In this document: piece by piece, positions 17,972-26,883 of the stretch
Layout: the number at the start of each line of letters is the position of its first letter
Position numbering within the stretch: the first letter of the stretch is position 1
From: Pedobacter jeongneungensis
Lineage (GTDB): Bacteria > Bacteroidota > Bacteroidia > Sphingobacteriales > Sphingobacteriaceae
Direction: 5' to 3'
DNA length: 64,000 nt
Assembly (NCBI RefSeq): GCF_000633455.1
Contig: NZ_AYMG01000027.1
Span: 34,408-98,407 of the forward strand
Made by a program: the position numbers and the translations under genes
Notes under the pieces: generated by a model
Told to the model about the DNA's origin: nothing
What the model saw: only the letters and a program-made list of their open reading frames with translations
The model's database searches: none

Positions 17972-18025
17972 TATATTAGATTATTCTTAATTTAACATGT
18001 TTCCTTAAAAATTAAATCTTTGCCA

Positions 18026-19375
18026 ATGCTTTCTAAAAACCTGCTATCCGAAATTAAAGAAAAATCAGATATGCTTAATTCGTTAAAGCCTTTAAGTCCT
18101 GAGAATCAAGCCAAGCTTGACAAGAAGTTTCGCTTAGAATTTAATTTCAATTCCAATCATTTAGAAGGCAACACTTTAACTTATGGAGAAACTGAGTTAT
18201 TATTAATTTTTGATCAGACTGAAGGCACACACGATTATCGTGAATACCAGGAAATGCAGGCACATGATGTTGCTTTACGCATGATCCAGGAAGAAGCAGC
18301 TGAAACTGAAAGACCTCTATTGGAAAATTTCATTAGAAATTTAAATGAAAAGATTTTAGTTAAGCCTTTTTGGAAAGACGCCATTACTGCTGATGGGCAA
18401 AGTACTCGTAAACAGATTATTCCGGGAGAATACAAAAAAACGCCAAACTCAGTAAGGCTTTCAAATGGAGAGATTTTCCATTACACCGCACCATCTGAAG
18501 TAGCAAATGAAATCGCAGAATTAGTAGCCTGGTTTAATGAAAACAACGGAAAAGAAAACCCGGTTCTTTTAGCTGCTCTTTTACATTACCGTTTTGTGCG
18601 GATCCATCCTTTTGATGATGGTAATGGCAGAACGGCAAGGCTTTTAATGAATTATGTTTTTGCCAAAAACAACCTTCCTTTGGTAGTGATTAAAAGTGAG
18701 GAGAAAAAAGATTATTTAGCTACTTTGAATAGGGCAGATGCAGGAGATTTAAATGCTTTTGTTGAATATATTGGTAAGCAACTTTTATGGAGTTTGGATT
18801 TGAGTATTAAAGCTGCCAAGGGTGAAAATATTGATGAGGATGACGATCTGGATAAGGAATTGGAGTTATTGAAACAGGAACTTAATCAGGTTCCTAACGA
18901 ATTTGAACAAGAGAAAACCAATTCTGATATAGCAAATGTAATTGAAAACAGTATTGTTCCTCTATTTCGTGAGATTAACTCAAAAATCGAAAAAATAAAA
19001 GATTTATTTGTAAGAGTAGATGTCGACTTACAAATCTTACAAATCAAACCAAATGGATATCACGAAGATTTATTTTTCTCCGCCAAAGACTATGTATCTG
19101 AAAACTCCTTTGAAGGTTACGAGATAAAATCTGCATCAATAAATATTATATGTACTGCTTTGAAAAAAACAGTAAGACAAAAAAACATATATTATAAATT
19201 ACGCGTTGACTTAGCTGATTATAATTATAGAATATACAATGACGCAAGAAATGAAGAATTAATCATTTTACCTTACAAGACATTCTTATCTAAATACAAT
19301 ATTGATAGTATTGCTAAATTAGTTATGACTTATGTGATAAATGAAATAAAATCCGCTACAAATCTTAACAATTAA
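18026..19375 (+). CDS. Class II Fic family protein with unusual C-terminal extension
   Basis: Likely AMP-transferase. From the ATG at 18026 it has 449 residues; a TTG two codons earlier is also possible. The catalytic loop HPFDDGNGRTAR spans about residues 194-205 and keeps all key residues. The N-terminal S43-N-H-L-E47-G48 matches the (S/T)xxxE(G/N) inhibitory helix of class II Fic proteins, so activity is probably self-restrained. After about residue 270 there is an acidic coiled-coil-like linker and a C-terminal region of about 150 residues that I do not recognise and that is more AT-rich than the core. It could be a target-recognition or effector domain. Confidence 0.88.
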   Translation: MLSKNLLSEIKEKSDMLNSLKPLSPENQAKLDKKFRLEFNFNSNHLEGNTLTYGETELLLIFDQTEGTHDYREYQEMQAHDVALRMIQEEAAETERPLLENFIRNLNEKILVKPFWKDAITADGQSTRKQIIPGEYKKTPNSVRLSNGEIFHYTAPSEVANEIAELVAWFNENNGKENPVLLAALLHYRFVRIHPFDDGNGRTARLLMNYVFAKNNLPLVVIKSEEKKDYLATLNRADAGDLNAFVEYIGKQLLWSLDLSIKAAKGENIDEDDDLDKELELLKQELNQVPNEFEQEKTNSDIANVIENSIVPLFREINSKIEKIKDLFVRVDVDLQILQIKPNGYHEDLFFSAKDYVSENSFEGYEIKSASINIICTALKKTVRQKNIYYKLRVDLADYNYRIYNDARNEELIILPYKTFLSKYNIDSIAKLVMTYVINEIKSATNLNN

Positions 19376-19387
19376 ATTTAATACATT

Positions 19388-20155
19388 TTGCAAGTTCACA
19401 CCCTATTCGAAGGAACCTATTCTGTTGATGCATCAAAGAAATTTGTGCCTTTCGACCCAGCCATACATAGTTTTAAAGACAGACCCGCTTCATTATTCAT
19501 CAATGTTCAGCCTTTTTTGGTTGAGCTAAAAAACGACCTTGTGCTTTTTGATACGGGTTTAGGTTTTAGTGATGACCACGGCGAACTGATTTTACATAAA
19601 AATATCCGCAATGCAGGTTTCGATCCAACTGACGTAACCAAAGTTTTAATGTCGCATTTACATTACGACCACTCCGGCGGTATGATCCATAAACAAGGCA
19701 ACGATAAAGTTGAATTGAGTTTCCCTGATGCAGAATATGTCATTAACCGTGGCGAATGGGAAACCGCTTTTAGCAGCACTTCCTCATCTTACCATACCGA
19801 TATTTTCGATTTTGTGCAGCGAAATGCGCAGTTGAAGTTTGTTGAGGGAGATGGTGCATTGGATGAAACCATTGCTTACGAATTTACTGGTGCACACTGT
19901 CCAAACCACCAGGTTTTTCTTTTAACAGAAGGCAATCAAAAAGTATTTTTTGGTGGCGATGTTTTGCCTGAGCCTGAGGAACTGGTTAAAAATTTTATTG
20001 CCAAATATGATTTCGACGGTCGCAAGGCAATGGAATTAAGAAAAGAATTTGGAAAAAGAGCTGCAGAAGAAAACTGGGAATGTTTATTCTACCATGGCAA
20101 AAGTGCTGCAACTGGTTTTGTGGATGCTGTTGAGGGCGGGTTTAAGATTAGGTAA
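19388..20155 (+). CDS. MBL-fold metallo-hydrolase
   Basis: A 255-residue metallo-beta-lactamase-fold hydrolase. Motif HLHYDHSGG near residue 88 provides the main zinc ligands, GAHCPNHQVFLL the next histidine, and FGGDVLPEPEEL the bridging aspartate. The substrate is unknown; the subgroup resembles quorum-quenching lactonases and glyoxalase II relatives. The start is a TTG at 19388, twelve bases after the Fic stop, because no ATG exists and the N-terminal MQVHTLFEGTYSVD matches relatives. It is likely cotranscribed with the Fic gene. Confidence 0.85.
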   Translation: MQVHTLFEGTYSVDASKKFVPFDPAIHSFKDRPASLFINVQPFLVELKNDLVLFDTGLGFSDDHGELILHKNIRNAGFDPTDVTKVLMSHLHYDHSGGMIHKQGNDKVELSFPDAEYVINRGEWETAFSSTSSSYHTDIFDFVQRNAQLKFVEGDGALDETIAYEFTGAHCPNHQVFLLTEGNQKVFFGGDVLPEPEELVKNFIAKYDFDGRKAMELRKEFGKRAAEENWECLFYHGKSAATGFVDAVEGGFKIR

Positions 20156-20167
20156 CTCTACTCGCTT

Positions 20168-20281
20168 TTTTACCACAAAGCTCACAGAGAAAAGGCGCGA
20201 AGTACACAGAGTTGGGTGCTATCCAAAATTCTTAAAAACTCTGTGCCTCTCTGTGCAAAACTCGGTGTTCTCGGTGGTTAG
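20168..20281. repeat. Long imperfect palindrome of the ACCACAAAG type
   Basis: Begins TACCACAAAGCTCACAGAG and ends GGTGTTCTCGGTGGTTA, with ACTCTGTGCCTCTCTGTGC inside. Similar units lie at 27797-27884, 31980-32103 and 58929-59041. Confidence 0.75.
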
Positions 20282-20353
20282 TCTTCGACTTCGCTCAGAC
20301 TGACATAATTTAGCGCCCCTTCGCGTTAAACTTAGCCCTCTTTGCGGTTAAAA

Positions 20354-20383
20354 CAAAAAAGCCTCGACAAATGCCGGGGCTTT
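20354..20383 (-). terminator. Hairpin terminator after yceI-like gene
   Basis: AAAGCCTCG (358-366) pairs with CGGGGCTTT (375-383) around an 8-base loop, one G-U pair. Read leftward it is followed by a T-run, so it ends the gene at 20405. Confidence 0.8.
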
Positions 20384-20404
20384 CATTTTCCGAGACGGAA
20401 ATAA

Positions 20405-20992
20405 TTATTTCTTAGCTACCAATTTAACAGTCAATTCGAAGTTATCATCAATTGCTTTGTCGCCAATGCTATCGAAGAATGATTTTGAACCGTATTTGAT
20501 GTCATATTTAGTTCTATCAACAACGATTTTACCAGCTAAAGCTGAAGCTGTTCCATCTGCATTAACGGTTACAGTTGCAGGGAAGCTTAATGGTTTAGTA
20601 ATACCTTTGATGGTTAAATTACCTGATACGGTTACATTAGCACCTGAACCCGCAACTTTAGTAATTACGAAAGTTGAAGTTGGGAATTTAGCTGTACCGA
20701 AGAAATCGTCTGCTTTTAAGTGACCTTCTAATTTCGCGCTGCCATCAGCATCTTTAATTGAAGCCATATCGATTACAAAAGTACCACCAGTTACGCTTTT
20801 ACCGTTAACGGCTAAGGTACCTGATTGTAAAGCTACAGTTCCGTTATGAGAACCTGTTACTTTTTTACCAATCCAGGTAATGGTTGATTTTGCTGCATCT
20901 ACAGTATAAGTTACTGGTTTGGTTGGGTTTTTAAAAGCTGACAATGCTACTACTGCCACTAATAAAAAAATTGAGCTAATTTTTAATTTCAT
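20405..20992 (-). CDS. YceI family periplasmic protein
   Basis: A 195-residue secreted beta-barrel protein of the YceI family, which binds isoprenoid-type lipids in a lipocalin-like pocket. The ATG at 20992 is chosen because it starts a signal peptide (MKLKISSIFLLVAVVALSAF); the earlier TTG/ATG-type start at 21037 adds a hydrophilic leader that would overlap the promoter. Family motifs include STITWIGKKVTGSHNG, ADGSAKLEGHLKADDFF and FPTSTFVITKV. A -7 element lies at 21017-21024 and a terminator at 20354-20383, so it is a monocistronic unit. Confidence 0.9.
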   Translation of the reverse strand: MKLKISSIFLLVAVVALSAFKNPTKPVTYTVDAAKSTITWIGKKVTGSHNGTVALQSGTLAVNGKSVTGGTFVIDMASIKDADGSAKLEGHLKADDFFGTAKFPTSTFVITKVAGSGANVTVSGNLTIKGITKPLSFPATVTVNADGTASALAGKIVVDRTKYDIKYGSKSFFDSIGDKAIDDNFELTVKLVAKK

Positions 20993-21016
20993 TTTCTGGT
21001 TTTTTAAAATTTGATA

Positions 21017-21024
21017 CAAATATA
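21017..21024 (-). promoter_or_regulatory. Candidate -7 element of the yceI-like gene
   Basis: Read leftward, TATATTTG fits TAnnTTTG and sits 25 bases before the ATG at 20992. The -33 region is weak. Confidence 0.45.
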
Positions 21025-21231
21025 GATGAACTACCAATCTCTTGTTGTTGACCTATGTTAAGTTTTTTCAAAAATAATCGGATTTATTTAAAATCATTCT
21101 ATTGACTGCAGGATTATGTTAAGGTTTAATATGTTTACTTTTTTGTGAGGATTTTAGAAAGATAGAAGGCGGAAGGTTTAAGGTGGAGGGTTTCCCGTGC
21201 TAAAACCTAAAAAAGTGGGGGTCGTTTGTTT

Positions 21232-21421
21232 ATAAACCTGACAGCAGCGAAAATCCTTTTTGTTTGCAGCAACCTTGAATATGCTGTCATGCTGAGGCAC
21301 GAAGCATCTGCAGCCGATGAAACAGATGCTTCGTACCTCAGCATGACAATACCACAAAAAGATTGAAGCGAATGGCAGGGCTGCACTTTCCGATGAAAAA
21401 CTGGTATTCATTTCCAAAAAA
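21232..21421. repeat. Modular interspersed repeat, unit 1 (full length)
   Basis: Outer flanks are ATAAACCTGACAGCAG and AGATTGAAGCGAATGGCAGG. The core (21285-21348) is a 64-base palindrome starting TGTCATGCTGAGGCACGAAG. Its right half recurs as a direct copy at 22678-22788, on the other side of the DUF4263 gene. Confidence 0.85.
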
Positions 21422-21527
21422 GATGCTTTGTTTTTGCATACTTAACAATCTTCATAAATAAGTTATTTACATTCAGTAATTTAGAAATAAATGTTACACC
21501 TAATTTTAAAATTACTACAAAAAAAAA

Positions 21528-22613
21528 ATGAAAATCAACGATTTAATTTTCAGATATTCTTTTCCTAATAATTGGCCTAAAGATGGATTATGTAGAGTAA
21601 GGACGTTTATTAATTCACGGTTTCAGGTATATGTTTTAATAACAGATCTTGGTGTAAAAAATACTTCCGCCTCAGTAACAAATTCAATCGAAATAATTTG
21701 CGAGTCTTTAAAAACTAGATTAATTGTTCCAGAAACCTCAATTTTTATTGAGCACTATGAACCTTCATCAGTAAATGATCATACATTCGACATAATAACT
21801 ATAGAAAAAGGTAATGAACCCAAATGGGAAAACATAAATTTATCAGCAGCAAAATGCTTATTGGATTGTGATGACGAAGAGTTGGATAATCTAAGCCTAG
21901 AAAATAAATTTTTACTTGATGAAATAGATAAAACAATAACACAAATTAACCCTCATTTAGATTTGCCAAGACAATTAGAATCAGACTATATACTTAGAGG
22001 TCTCGAAATTCAAAAAAACATGGTACCTAAATTATCTTTGATCGAATTAGTAGAAAAGAACTCAAAAGAAATAGATTTTCTAAATCTATTAAAAAAAGAT
22101 TTATCACTATTCGCTGAAGTATATGCATCCCCATCAGACAACTATATTTGTTTTGCAGAATTTCCATTAAATGGCGGATTTGTTGATTTCGTATTACTTA
22201 CAGGCACATCAAGAATGGATGTATTTTTAATAGAAATAAAAGGTGCAGAATTCAATATTTTAAATAAAGGCTCCTATGAAAAATTTAATGCAAAAATAGA
22301 TAGAGCGGTAGTACAAATTACGGACAGGCTAGGATATATACATAGAAATAATTTAGAGTTTAGAAAAAATATCCACATGATTAGAGAAAGAGTAGTAGGT
22401 GGTGAATCATTATTTAACTCTTTTATTGGGCCTGATAAAACGACTCGGGTTGATAAAAACAAGGACATTAATATTCATAATATCATTATAGGAGGTCGAA
22501 CTATTGATGATATAAAAGAAAGCTATAAGCGGCAAAACTTTGAATATAATTTCAATCTTCCAATTAAATTGGAAAGCTGGGAAACATTTATAAGAAAATT
22601 AAGAAGAAATTAA
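21528..22613 (+). CDS. Shedu-like DUF4263 nuclease candidate
   Basis: A 361-residue protein whose C-terminal half looks like the DUF4263 (SduA, Shedu) PD-(D/E)XK nuclease domain: D220 in GGFVDFVLL, E236-I-K238 in FLIEIKGAE, and Q263 in AVVQITDRLGYIHRN form the usual D...ExK...Q arrangement. The first 150 residues are a separate domain I do not recognise. Shedu is a single-gene anti-phage defence system. The gene is AT-rich, isolated and bracketed by direct repeats (21312-21421 and 22678-22788), consistent with acquisition as a cassette. The nuclease call is fairly strong; the defence role is inferred. Confidence 0.75.
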   Translation: MKINDLIFRYSFPNNWPKDGLCRVRTFINSRFQVYVLITDLGVKNTSASVTNSIEIICESLKTRLIVPETSIFIEHYEPSSVNDHTFDIITIEKGNEPKWENINLSAAKCLLDCDDEELDNLSLENKFLLDEIDKTITQINPHLDLPRQLESDYILRGLEIQKNMVPKLSLIELVEKNSKEIDFLNLLKKDLSLFAEVYASPSDNYICFAEFPLNGGFVDFVLLTGTSRMDVFLIEIKGAEFNILNKGSYEKFNAKIDRAVVQITDRLGYIHRNNLEFRKNIHMIRERVVGGESLFNSFIGPDKTTRVDKNKDINIHNIIIGGRTIDDIKESYKRQNFEYNFNLPIKLESWETFIRKLRRN

Positions 22614-22677
22614 TTTATAATTCTTAAAAGTATAATGATAACTTTTATTAATAGCAATATTGGATATATTATCTTCA

Positions 22678-22788
22678 CAGCCGATGAAACAGATGCTTCG
22701 TGCCTCAGCATGACAGTACCACAAAAAGATTGAAGCGGATGGCAGGACTGCAACCTCCGATGAAAACAGATATTCATTTCCAAAAAAA
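22678..22788. repeat. Modular repeat, right half, direct copy
   Basis: Matches 21312-21421 with roughly ten differences over 110 bases, from GCCGATGAAACAGATGC to ATTCATTTCCAAAAAA. The left flank and left palindrome arm are absent. Confidence 0.88.
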
Positions 22789-22829
22789 ATCTGCAAGTTT
22801 TATGAAATGAATCCATAAAACTTGCAGAT
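22783..22829 (-). terminator. Strong terminator after gcvP
   Basis: Perfect 16-base arms at 22789-22804 and 22814-22829 around a 9-base loop. Read leftward it is followed by eight T residues. It lies 56 bases beyond the gcvP stop. Confidence 0.92.
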
Positions 22830-22841
22830 AATTTATCTAAA

Positions 22842-22876
22842 TAGATTGCTTCGTCGTACCTCCTCGCAATGACGAA
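22842..22876. repeat. CGTCATTGCGAGG-type repeat, half copy
   Basis: AGATTGCTTCGTCG then CCTCCTCGCAATGACGA, lying between the gcvP stop and its terminator. Full copies are at 39883-39980 and 43428-43525. Confidence 0.75.
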
Positions 22877-22884
22877 AAGGGAGC

Positions 22885-25761
22885 TTAAGGAACGATCTCT
22901 TCCAAATAACTCTCTATCGGCGGACAAGCGCAGATTAATGCCCTATCGCCATGACTATCGTTAACACGACCAACCGATGGCCAGAACTTATGCTCTAATA
23001 CATAAGGAAGTGGAAACGCAGCAGTTTGACGGCTATAAGCATGATCCCATTCGTTAGCGGTAATTACCGAAACCGTATGAGGTGCATTTTTTAACGGGTT
23101 ATCCGTTTTATCTAAAGTACCGTTTTCTACCGAAGTAATTTCGTTTTTAATCGCGATCAATGCATCACAGAAACGATCTAACTCATGTTTAGGCTCCGAT
23201 TCTGTAGGCTCAACCATCAAAGTACCCGCAACCGGGAACGAAACTGTTGGTGCGTGGAAACCGTAATCCATTAATCGTTTTGCAATATCAGTCACTTCAA
23301 TTCCGAAAGCTTTGAAAGCACGGCAGTCTAAAATCATCTCGTGTGCACAACGGCCCTGAGCGCCTGAATAAAGCACTGGGTAATGTTGCTCTAAACGCGC
23401 TTTCATATAGTTTGCGTTCAAAATGGCATATTTGGTAGCATTGGTTAAACCTTCAGCACCCATCATCGCGATATATGCGTGAGAAATGATCAGGATTGAA
23501 GCCGAACCCCAAGGTGCAGATGAAACTGCAGAAATAGATTTTCCTTTATCGATATCAACCACAGCATGACCTGGAAGATAAGGAACCAGGTGTTTAGCCA
23601 CACCAATTGGGCCCATACCAGGACCACCACCACCATGAGGGATACAGAATGTTTTGTGTAAGTTTAAGTGACAAACATCGGCACCGATATTGGCCGGACT
23701 TGTTAATCCAACCTGTGCGTTCATGTTTGCACCATCCATATAAACCTGTCCACCGTTAGCGTGGATGGTCTCGCAGATTTCGATAATGCTTTCTTCGAAC
23801 ACCCCGTGAGTAGATGGATAAGTTACCATTAAACACGATAGGTTGTCTTTATGCAATTCTGCTTTAGCTTTTAAATCTTCAACATCGATGTTACCGTTTT
23901 CTAAAGATTTAACTACTACAATTTTCATGTCGGCCATTGCAGCAGAAGCAGGGTTTGTTCCGTGAGCCGAAGCAGGAATTAACGCTACGTTACGGTGAAA
24001 ATCACCTCTATCGTGGTGATAAGCACGGATAACCATTAAACCGGCATATTCGCCCTGAGCACCAGCGTTTGGCTGTAAGCTCATTGCCGCAAAACCGGTA
24101 ATTTCGCTTAACCATTTATCCAATTCGTTAAAAACCGAATAATAACCCAATACCTGATCGGCAGGTGCAAATGGATGCACGCGGCCAAAGTGAGACCAGG
24201 TAACCGGAATCATTTCTGCGGTAGCATTTAATTTCATGGTACAACTACCCAAAGCAATCATTGAGTGGCAAAGCGATAAATCTTTTGCTTCTAACGATTT
24301 GATATAACGCAACATCTCGTGTTCTGAGTGGTGCGAGTTAAAAATTGGGTGGGTTAAATAAGCCGTAGTACGTTGTAACGTAGCTGGAATAACGGTTTCT
24401 ACATTTTCAACCACCTCAACCTGATCAGCTGCAATGGCTTTAACCTTTGCAAAGATTTTAGCAATTAAAGCTACATCTTCGAAAGTGCTGGTTTCGTCGA
24501 ACGAAATGGTTGCTACGTTACCAACATAATTTAAGTTGATTTCGTTATCGATACATCCAGAATGGATACCGCCTTTTAAATCGCCCAAATCGAAACGGAT
24601 GGTATCGAAATAAGCAGAATTTAACTGTTCGAAACCTAAACTTTTTAATGTAGAGGCTAAACTGATAGCTAAACCGTGTGTACGTTCTGCAATGGCTTTT
24701 AATCCTTTCGGACCATGATAGGCAGCATAAAAACCAGCCATAATAGCTAGCAATGCCTGTGCAGTACAAATGTTTGAAGTTGCCTTATCTCTACGGATGT
24801 GTTGCTCGCGGGTTTGCAAAGCCATACGTAAAGCGTAATCGCCATGGCTATCGATGGTTACACCGATAATACGGCCAGGGATGTTACGTTTATATTCTTC
24901 TTTAGTTGCAAAAAATGCAGCATGCGGTCCACCAAAACCCATTGGTATACCCAGACGCTGTGTAGTACCTACTACCACATCAGCTCCCCACTCACCCGGA
25001 GGCGTTAATAAGGTTAAACTTAAAATATCGGCAGCTACCGTTAATTTAATATTTTTGCTGTGTAATTCAGCTGCAAAGTTTTTATAATCGAAAACTTCAC
25101 CGTTTCCTGCAGGGTACTGAACAATTGTACCGAAAAATTCTTCGGTAGCAACGAAATCTATATGACTTCCGATAACCAGTTCAATGCCGTAAGGATTGGC
25201 GCGTGTTTTTAAAATATCGATCGTTTGAGGAAAAACAAGTTCCGAAACGAAGAATTTTTTAGCTGCCTGGTTTTTACGCAAGCTGTATTGCATAAACATG
25301 GCTTCAGCAGCAGCAGTACCTTCATCCAATAAAGATGCATTGGCAATTTCCATTCCGGTTAAATCGATAACCATGGTCTGGAAATTTAATAAAGCCTGTA
25401 AACGGCCCTGGGCAATTTCTGCCTGATATGGCGTATATTGTGTATACCATCCTGGGTTTTCGAATACGTTACGTAAAATTACACCCGGGGTAATGGTATC
25501 GTAATAACCCTGACCGATAAAGCTTTTAAAAACTTTATTCAACAATGAAGTTTGTTTTAAAGCACCAAGATATTCAGTTTCTGATTTCGCTGCGGGCAAA
25601 TTTAAAGGCTGTTTTAACCTAATTGCCGTTGGAACAGTTTGTTCAATCAGCTCATCGATAGAATTTACGCCAACAGTTTGCAACATTTCGGCTGTATCTG
25701 CCTCATTTGGCGCAATATGACGATTTTGAAAATCTTCCTTGTAATGGATATTTAAGCTCAT
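22885..25761 (-). CDS. gcvP: Glycine dehydrogenase (aminomethyl-transferring), P-protein
   Basis: PLP-dependent decarboxylase of the glycine cleavage system, transferring the methylamine group to lipoyl-GcvH. At 958 residues it is the fused homodimeric form. The N-terminus has QNRHIAPNEADTAEML, and the PLP lysine lies in LHKTFCIPHGGGGPGMGPI in the C-terminal half. The N-half pseudo-active domain includes GQGYYDTITPGVILRN. The gene has its own candidate promoter and a strong terminator; gcvH and gcvT are elsewhere. The ATG at 25761 gives the usual N-terminus. Confidence 0.97.
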   Translation of the reverse strand: MSLNIHYKEDFQNRHIAPNEADTAEMLQTVGVNSIDELIEQTVPTAIRLKQPLNLPAAKSETEYLGALKQTSLLNKVFKSFIGQGYYDTITPGVILRNVFENPGWYTQYTPYQAEIAQGRLQALLNFQTMVIDLTGMEIANASLLDEGTAAAEAMFMQYSLRKNQAAKKFFVSELVFPQTIDILKTRANPYGIELVIGSHIDFVATEEFFGTIVQYPAGNGEVFDYKNFAAELHSKNIKLTVAADILSLTLLTPPGEWGADVVVGTTQRLGIPMGFGGPHAAFFATKEEYKRNIPGRIIGVTIDSHGDYALRMALQTREQHIRRDKATSNICTAQALLAIMAGFYAAYHGPKGLKAIAERTHGLAISLASTLKSLGFEQLNSAYFDTIRFDLGDLKGGIHSGCIDNEINLNYVGNVATISFDETSTFEDVALIAKIFAKVKAIAADQVEVVENVETVIPATLQRTTAYLTHPIFNSHHSEHEMLRYIKSLEAKDLSLCHSMIALGSCTMKLNATAEMIPVTWSHFGRVHPFAPADQVLGYYSVFNELDKWLSEITGFAAMSLQPNAGAQGEYAGLMVIRAYHHDRGDFHRNVALIPASAHGTNPASAAMADMKIVVVKSLENGNIDVEDLKAKAELHKDNLSCLMVTYPSTHGVFEESIIEICETIHANGGQVYMDGANMNAQVGLTSPANIGADVCHLNLHKTFCIPHGGGGPGMGPIGVAKHLVPYLPGHAVVDIDKGKSISAVSSAPWGSASILIISHAYIAMMGAEGLTNATKYAILNANYMKARLEQHYPVLYSGAQGRCAHEMILDCRAFKAFGIEVTDIAKRLMDYGFHAPTVSFPVAGTLMVEPTESEPKHELDRFCDALIAIKNEITSVENGTLDKTDNPLKNAPHTVSVITANEWDHAYSRQTAAFPLPYVLEHKFWPSVGRVNDSHGDRALICACPPIESYLEEIVP

Positions 25762-25786
25762 GCGGTATGAATAATAAATTTGCGTG

Positions 25787-25794
25787 CAAAGGTA
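25787..25794 (-). promoter_or_regulatory. Candidate -7 element of gcvP
   Basis: Read leftward, TACCTTTG fits TAnnTTTG and lies 25 bases before the gcvP ATG. A clear TTTG at the -33 spacing is missing. Confidence 0.4.
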
Positions 25795-25970
25795 ACAAAA
25801 ATGAAGCTGTATTTCACTATCAATCAGTGTAAAAAAGGCGTCTTATTTATGCTTAAAAGCGACAAAATTGGTAGATTATCTGCTTAAAATCAAGACAAAC
25901 GTTTGTTCAATTTTGAGCCAATATTTTGATTATTTGGAAAGCAGTGGCTGTGCTAAAATTTAAGTTTGTT

Positions 25971-26119
25971 CCCGCCATTCGTTTCAATCTTTTTGAGATC
26001 ATGTCATGCTGAGGCACGAAGCATCTGTTTCATCGGCTGCAGATGCTTCGTGCCTCAGCATGACAGTAAATTCAGGGTTGCTGCAAGCAAAAAGGATTTC
26101 AACTGCTGTCGGGTTTATA
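25971..26119. repeat. Modular interspersed repeat, unit 2 (inverted)
   Basis: Reverse-strand copy of unit 1: the same outer flanks (ATAAACCCGACAGCAG and GATTGAAACGAATGGCGG) and a 64-base palindrome core at 26002-26065. Confidence 0.85.
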
Positions 26120-26174
26120 AATAAAGGGAATGCAATAAACCCAAGCTGCAGGAGGCATTCAGGCTTTCCCCTTT

Positions 26175-26210
26175 GGTCTTTCAGCTTTAGTCTTTTAGCT
26201 TTAGTCTTTC
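26175..26210. repeat. AGTCTTT/AGCTTT short tandem repeat
   Basis: Period-14 pattern (AGTCTTTT AGCTTT) made of two near-heptads, starting four bases beyond the stop of the lipoprotein gene at 26214. Confidence 0.65.
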
Positions 26211-26213
26211 AAC

Positions 26214-26777
26214 CTAATTCTGCACTTTCCAACCTTCATCTTTACTCAACTTTAATTTATAAGTTTTAGTAATGAAGTTGCTGTTTTTATTTGCTTCTTT
26301 ATCAAATGGTTCGAAATCGGTCGTATTCATTTTTAACGATACCGTAACTTTTGCTGTGCTGGAGTTTACCTGCGCAAAATCAACTGGTTTCTCGTCAGAT
26401 AACACATATTCTACCACTTTTACCGTGGCCCTGTCGCCATCCTGTTTTAATACCAACGGACTTGCTTTATCGGTTAAGGTAATCTGATAAACAAAACTGC
26501 TATCTTTCGAAAGGAATTTCTTCTTGGCTTCTTTTAAGCTTAAGGTAACCAAACCTTTGCTGGCCAAAGATTTATATTTCCCAAGCTCGAACATGTCGTT
26601 TGTACTGTTGAATTTCATCTCGCCAAACTTAAACCTGGTGGTTTTATATTCCGGATTGGCTTTTAGATAACTGGTAATCACTTCAGCGGCTTCATCCTGA
26701 TTGATGGTGGTTTTGGTTTTACATGCCGCTAAGCCAATGATAATAAAGGATAAAATATAAATGGTAAGTTTTTTCAT
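26214..26777 (-). CDS. Lipoprotein of unknown function
   Basis: A 187-residue lipoprotein with a lipobox at GLAACKTK (Cys19). The mature part has no recognised domain. Its sequence includes DEAAEVITSYLKANPEYKTT near the N-terminus, a beta-rich middle (FVYQITLTDKASPLVLKQ) and a C-terminal SKDEGWKVQN. The pattern of alternating strands with a final WKV resembles small NTF2-like or cystatin-like folds, but this is a guess. It sits alone between gcvP and an EamA transporter gene. AGTC-type arrays lie on both sides. Confidence 0.75.
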   Translation of the reverse strand: MKKLTIYILSFIIIGLAACKTKTTINQDEAAEVITSYLKANPEYKTTRFKFGEMKFNSTNDMFELGKYKSLASKGLVTLSLKEAKKKFLSKDSSFVYQITLTDKASPLVLKQDGDRATVKVVEYVLSDEKPVDFAQVNSSTAKVTVSLKMNTTDFEPFDKEANKNSNFITKTYKLKLSKDEGWKVQN

Positions 26778-26821
26778 GTGTAAATGCTTTATGCTTTTTA
26801 AAGATATTTATTTTTTTTGTA

Positions 26822-26850
26822 AGTCGGAGGTTGGGAGTCCGAAAGTCAGA
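26822..26850. repeat. AGTC-type short tandem repeat
   Basis: AGTC at 26822, 26836 and 26844, with GGTT at 26829 between: three of the spacings are 7, 7 and 8. It lies between the EamA and lipoprotein genes. Confidence 0.55.
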
Positions 26851-26883
26851 AGATTATTTAGCTCAAATTTTAACCTTATGCAC

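Larger units (their letters stand above)
20993..21527. other. Gene-free stretch with a full-length modular repeat
   Basis: Contains the yceI promoter side, AT-rich DNA and a complete modular repeat at 21232-21421. Short frames inside the repeat have no protein-like features. Confidence 0.7.
25762..26213. other. Gene-free stretch between gcvP and a lipoprotein gene
   Basis: Holds the gcvP promoter region, AT-rich DNA, an inverted modular repeat (25971-26119) and an AGTC-containing array (26175-26210). No gene is supported. Confidence 0.7.

Noticed and set aside
21178..21417. Leftward frame between yceI-like gene and DUF4263 gene, and similar ones at 22599-22927 and 26006-26269
   Set aside because: All are read through copies of the modular repeat and share the same repeat-derived residues (for example LRHEASVSSA), so they are not genes.
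23000..25700. Glycine riboswitch upstream of gcvP
   Set aside because: The leader between the candidate promoter and the ATG is only about 20-25 bases, too short for a riboswitch.
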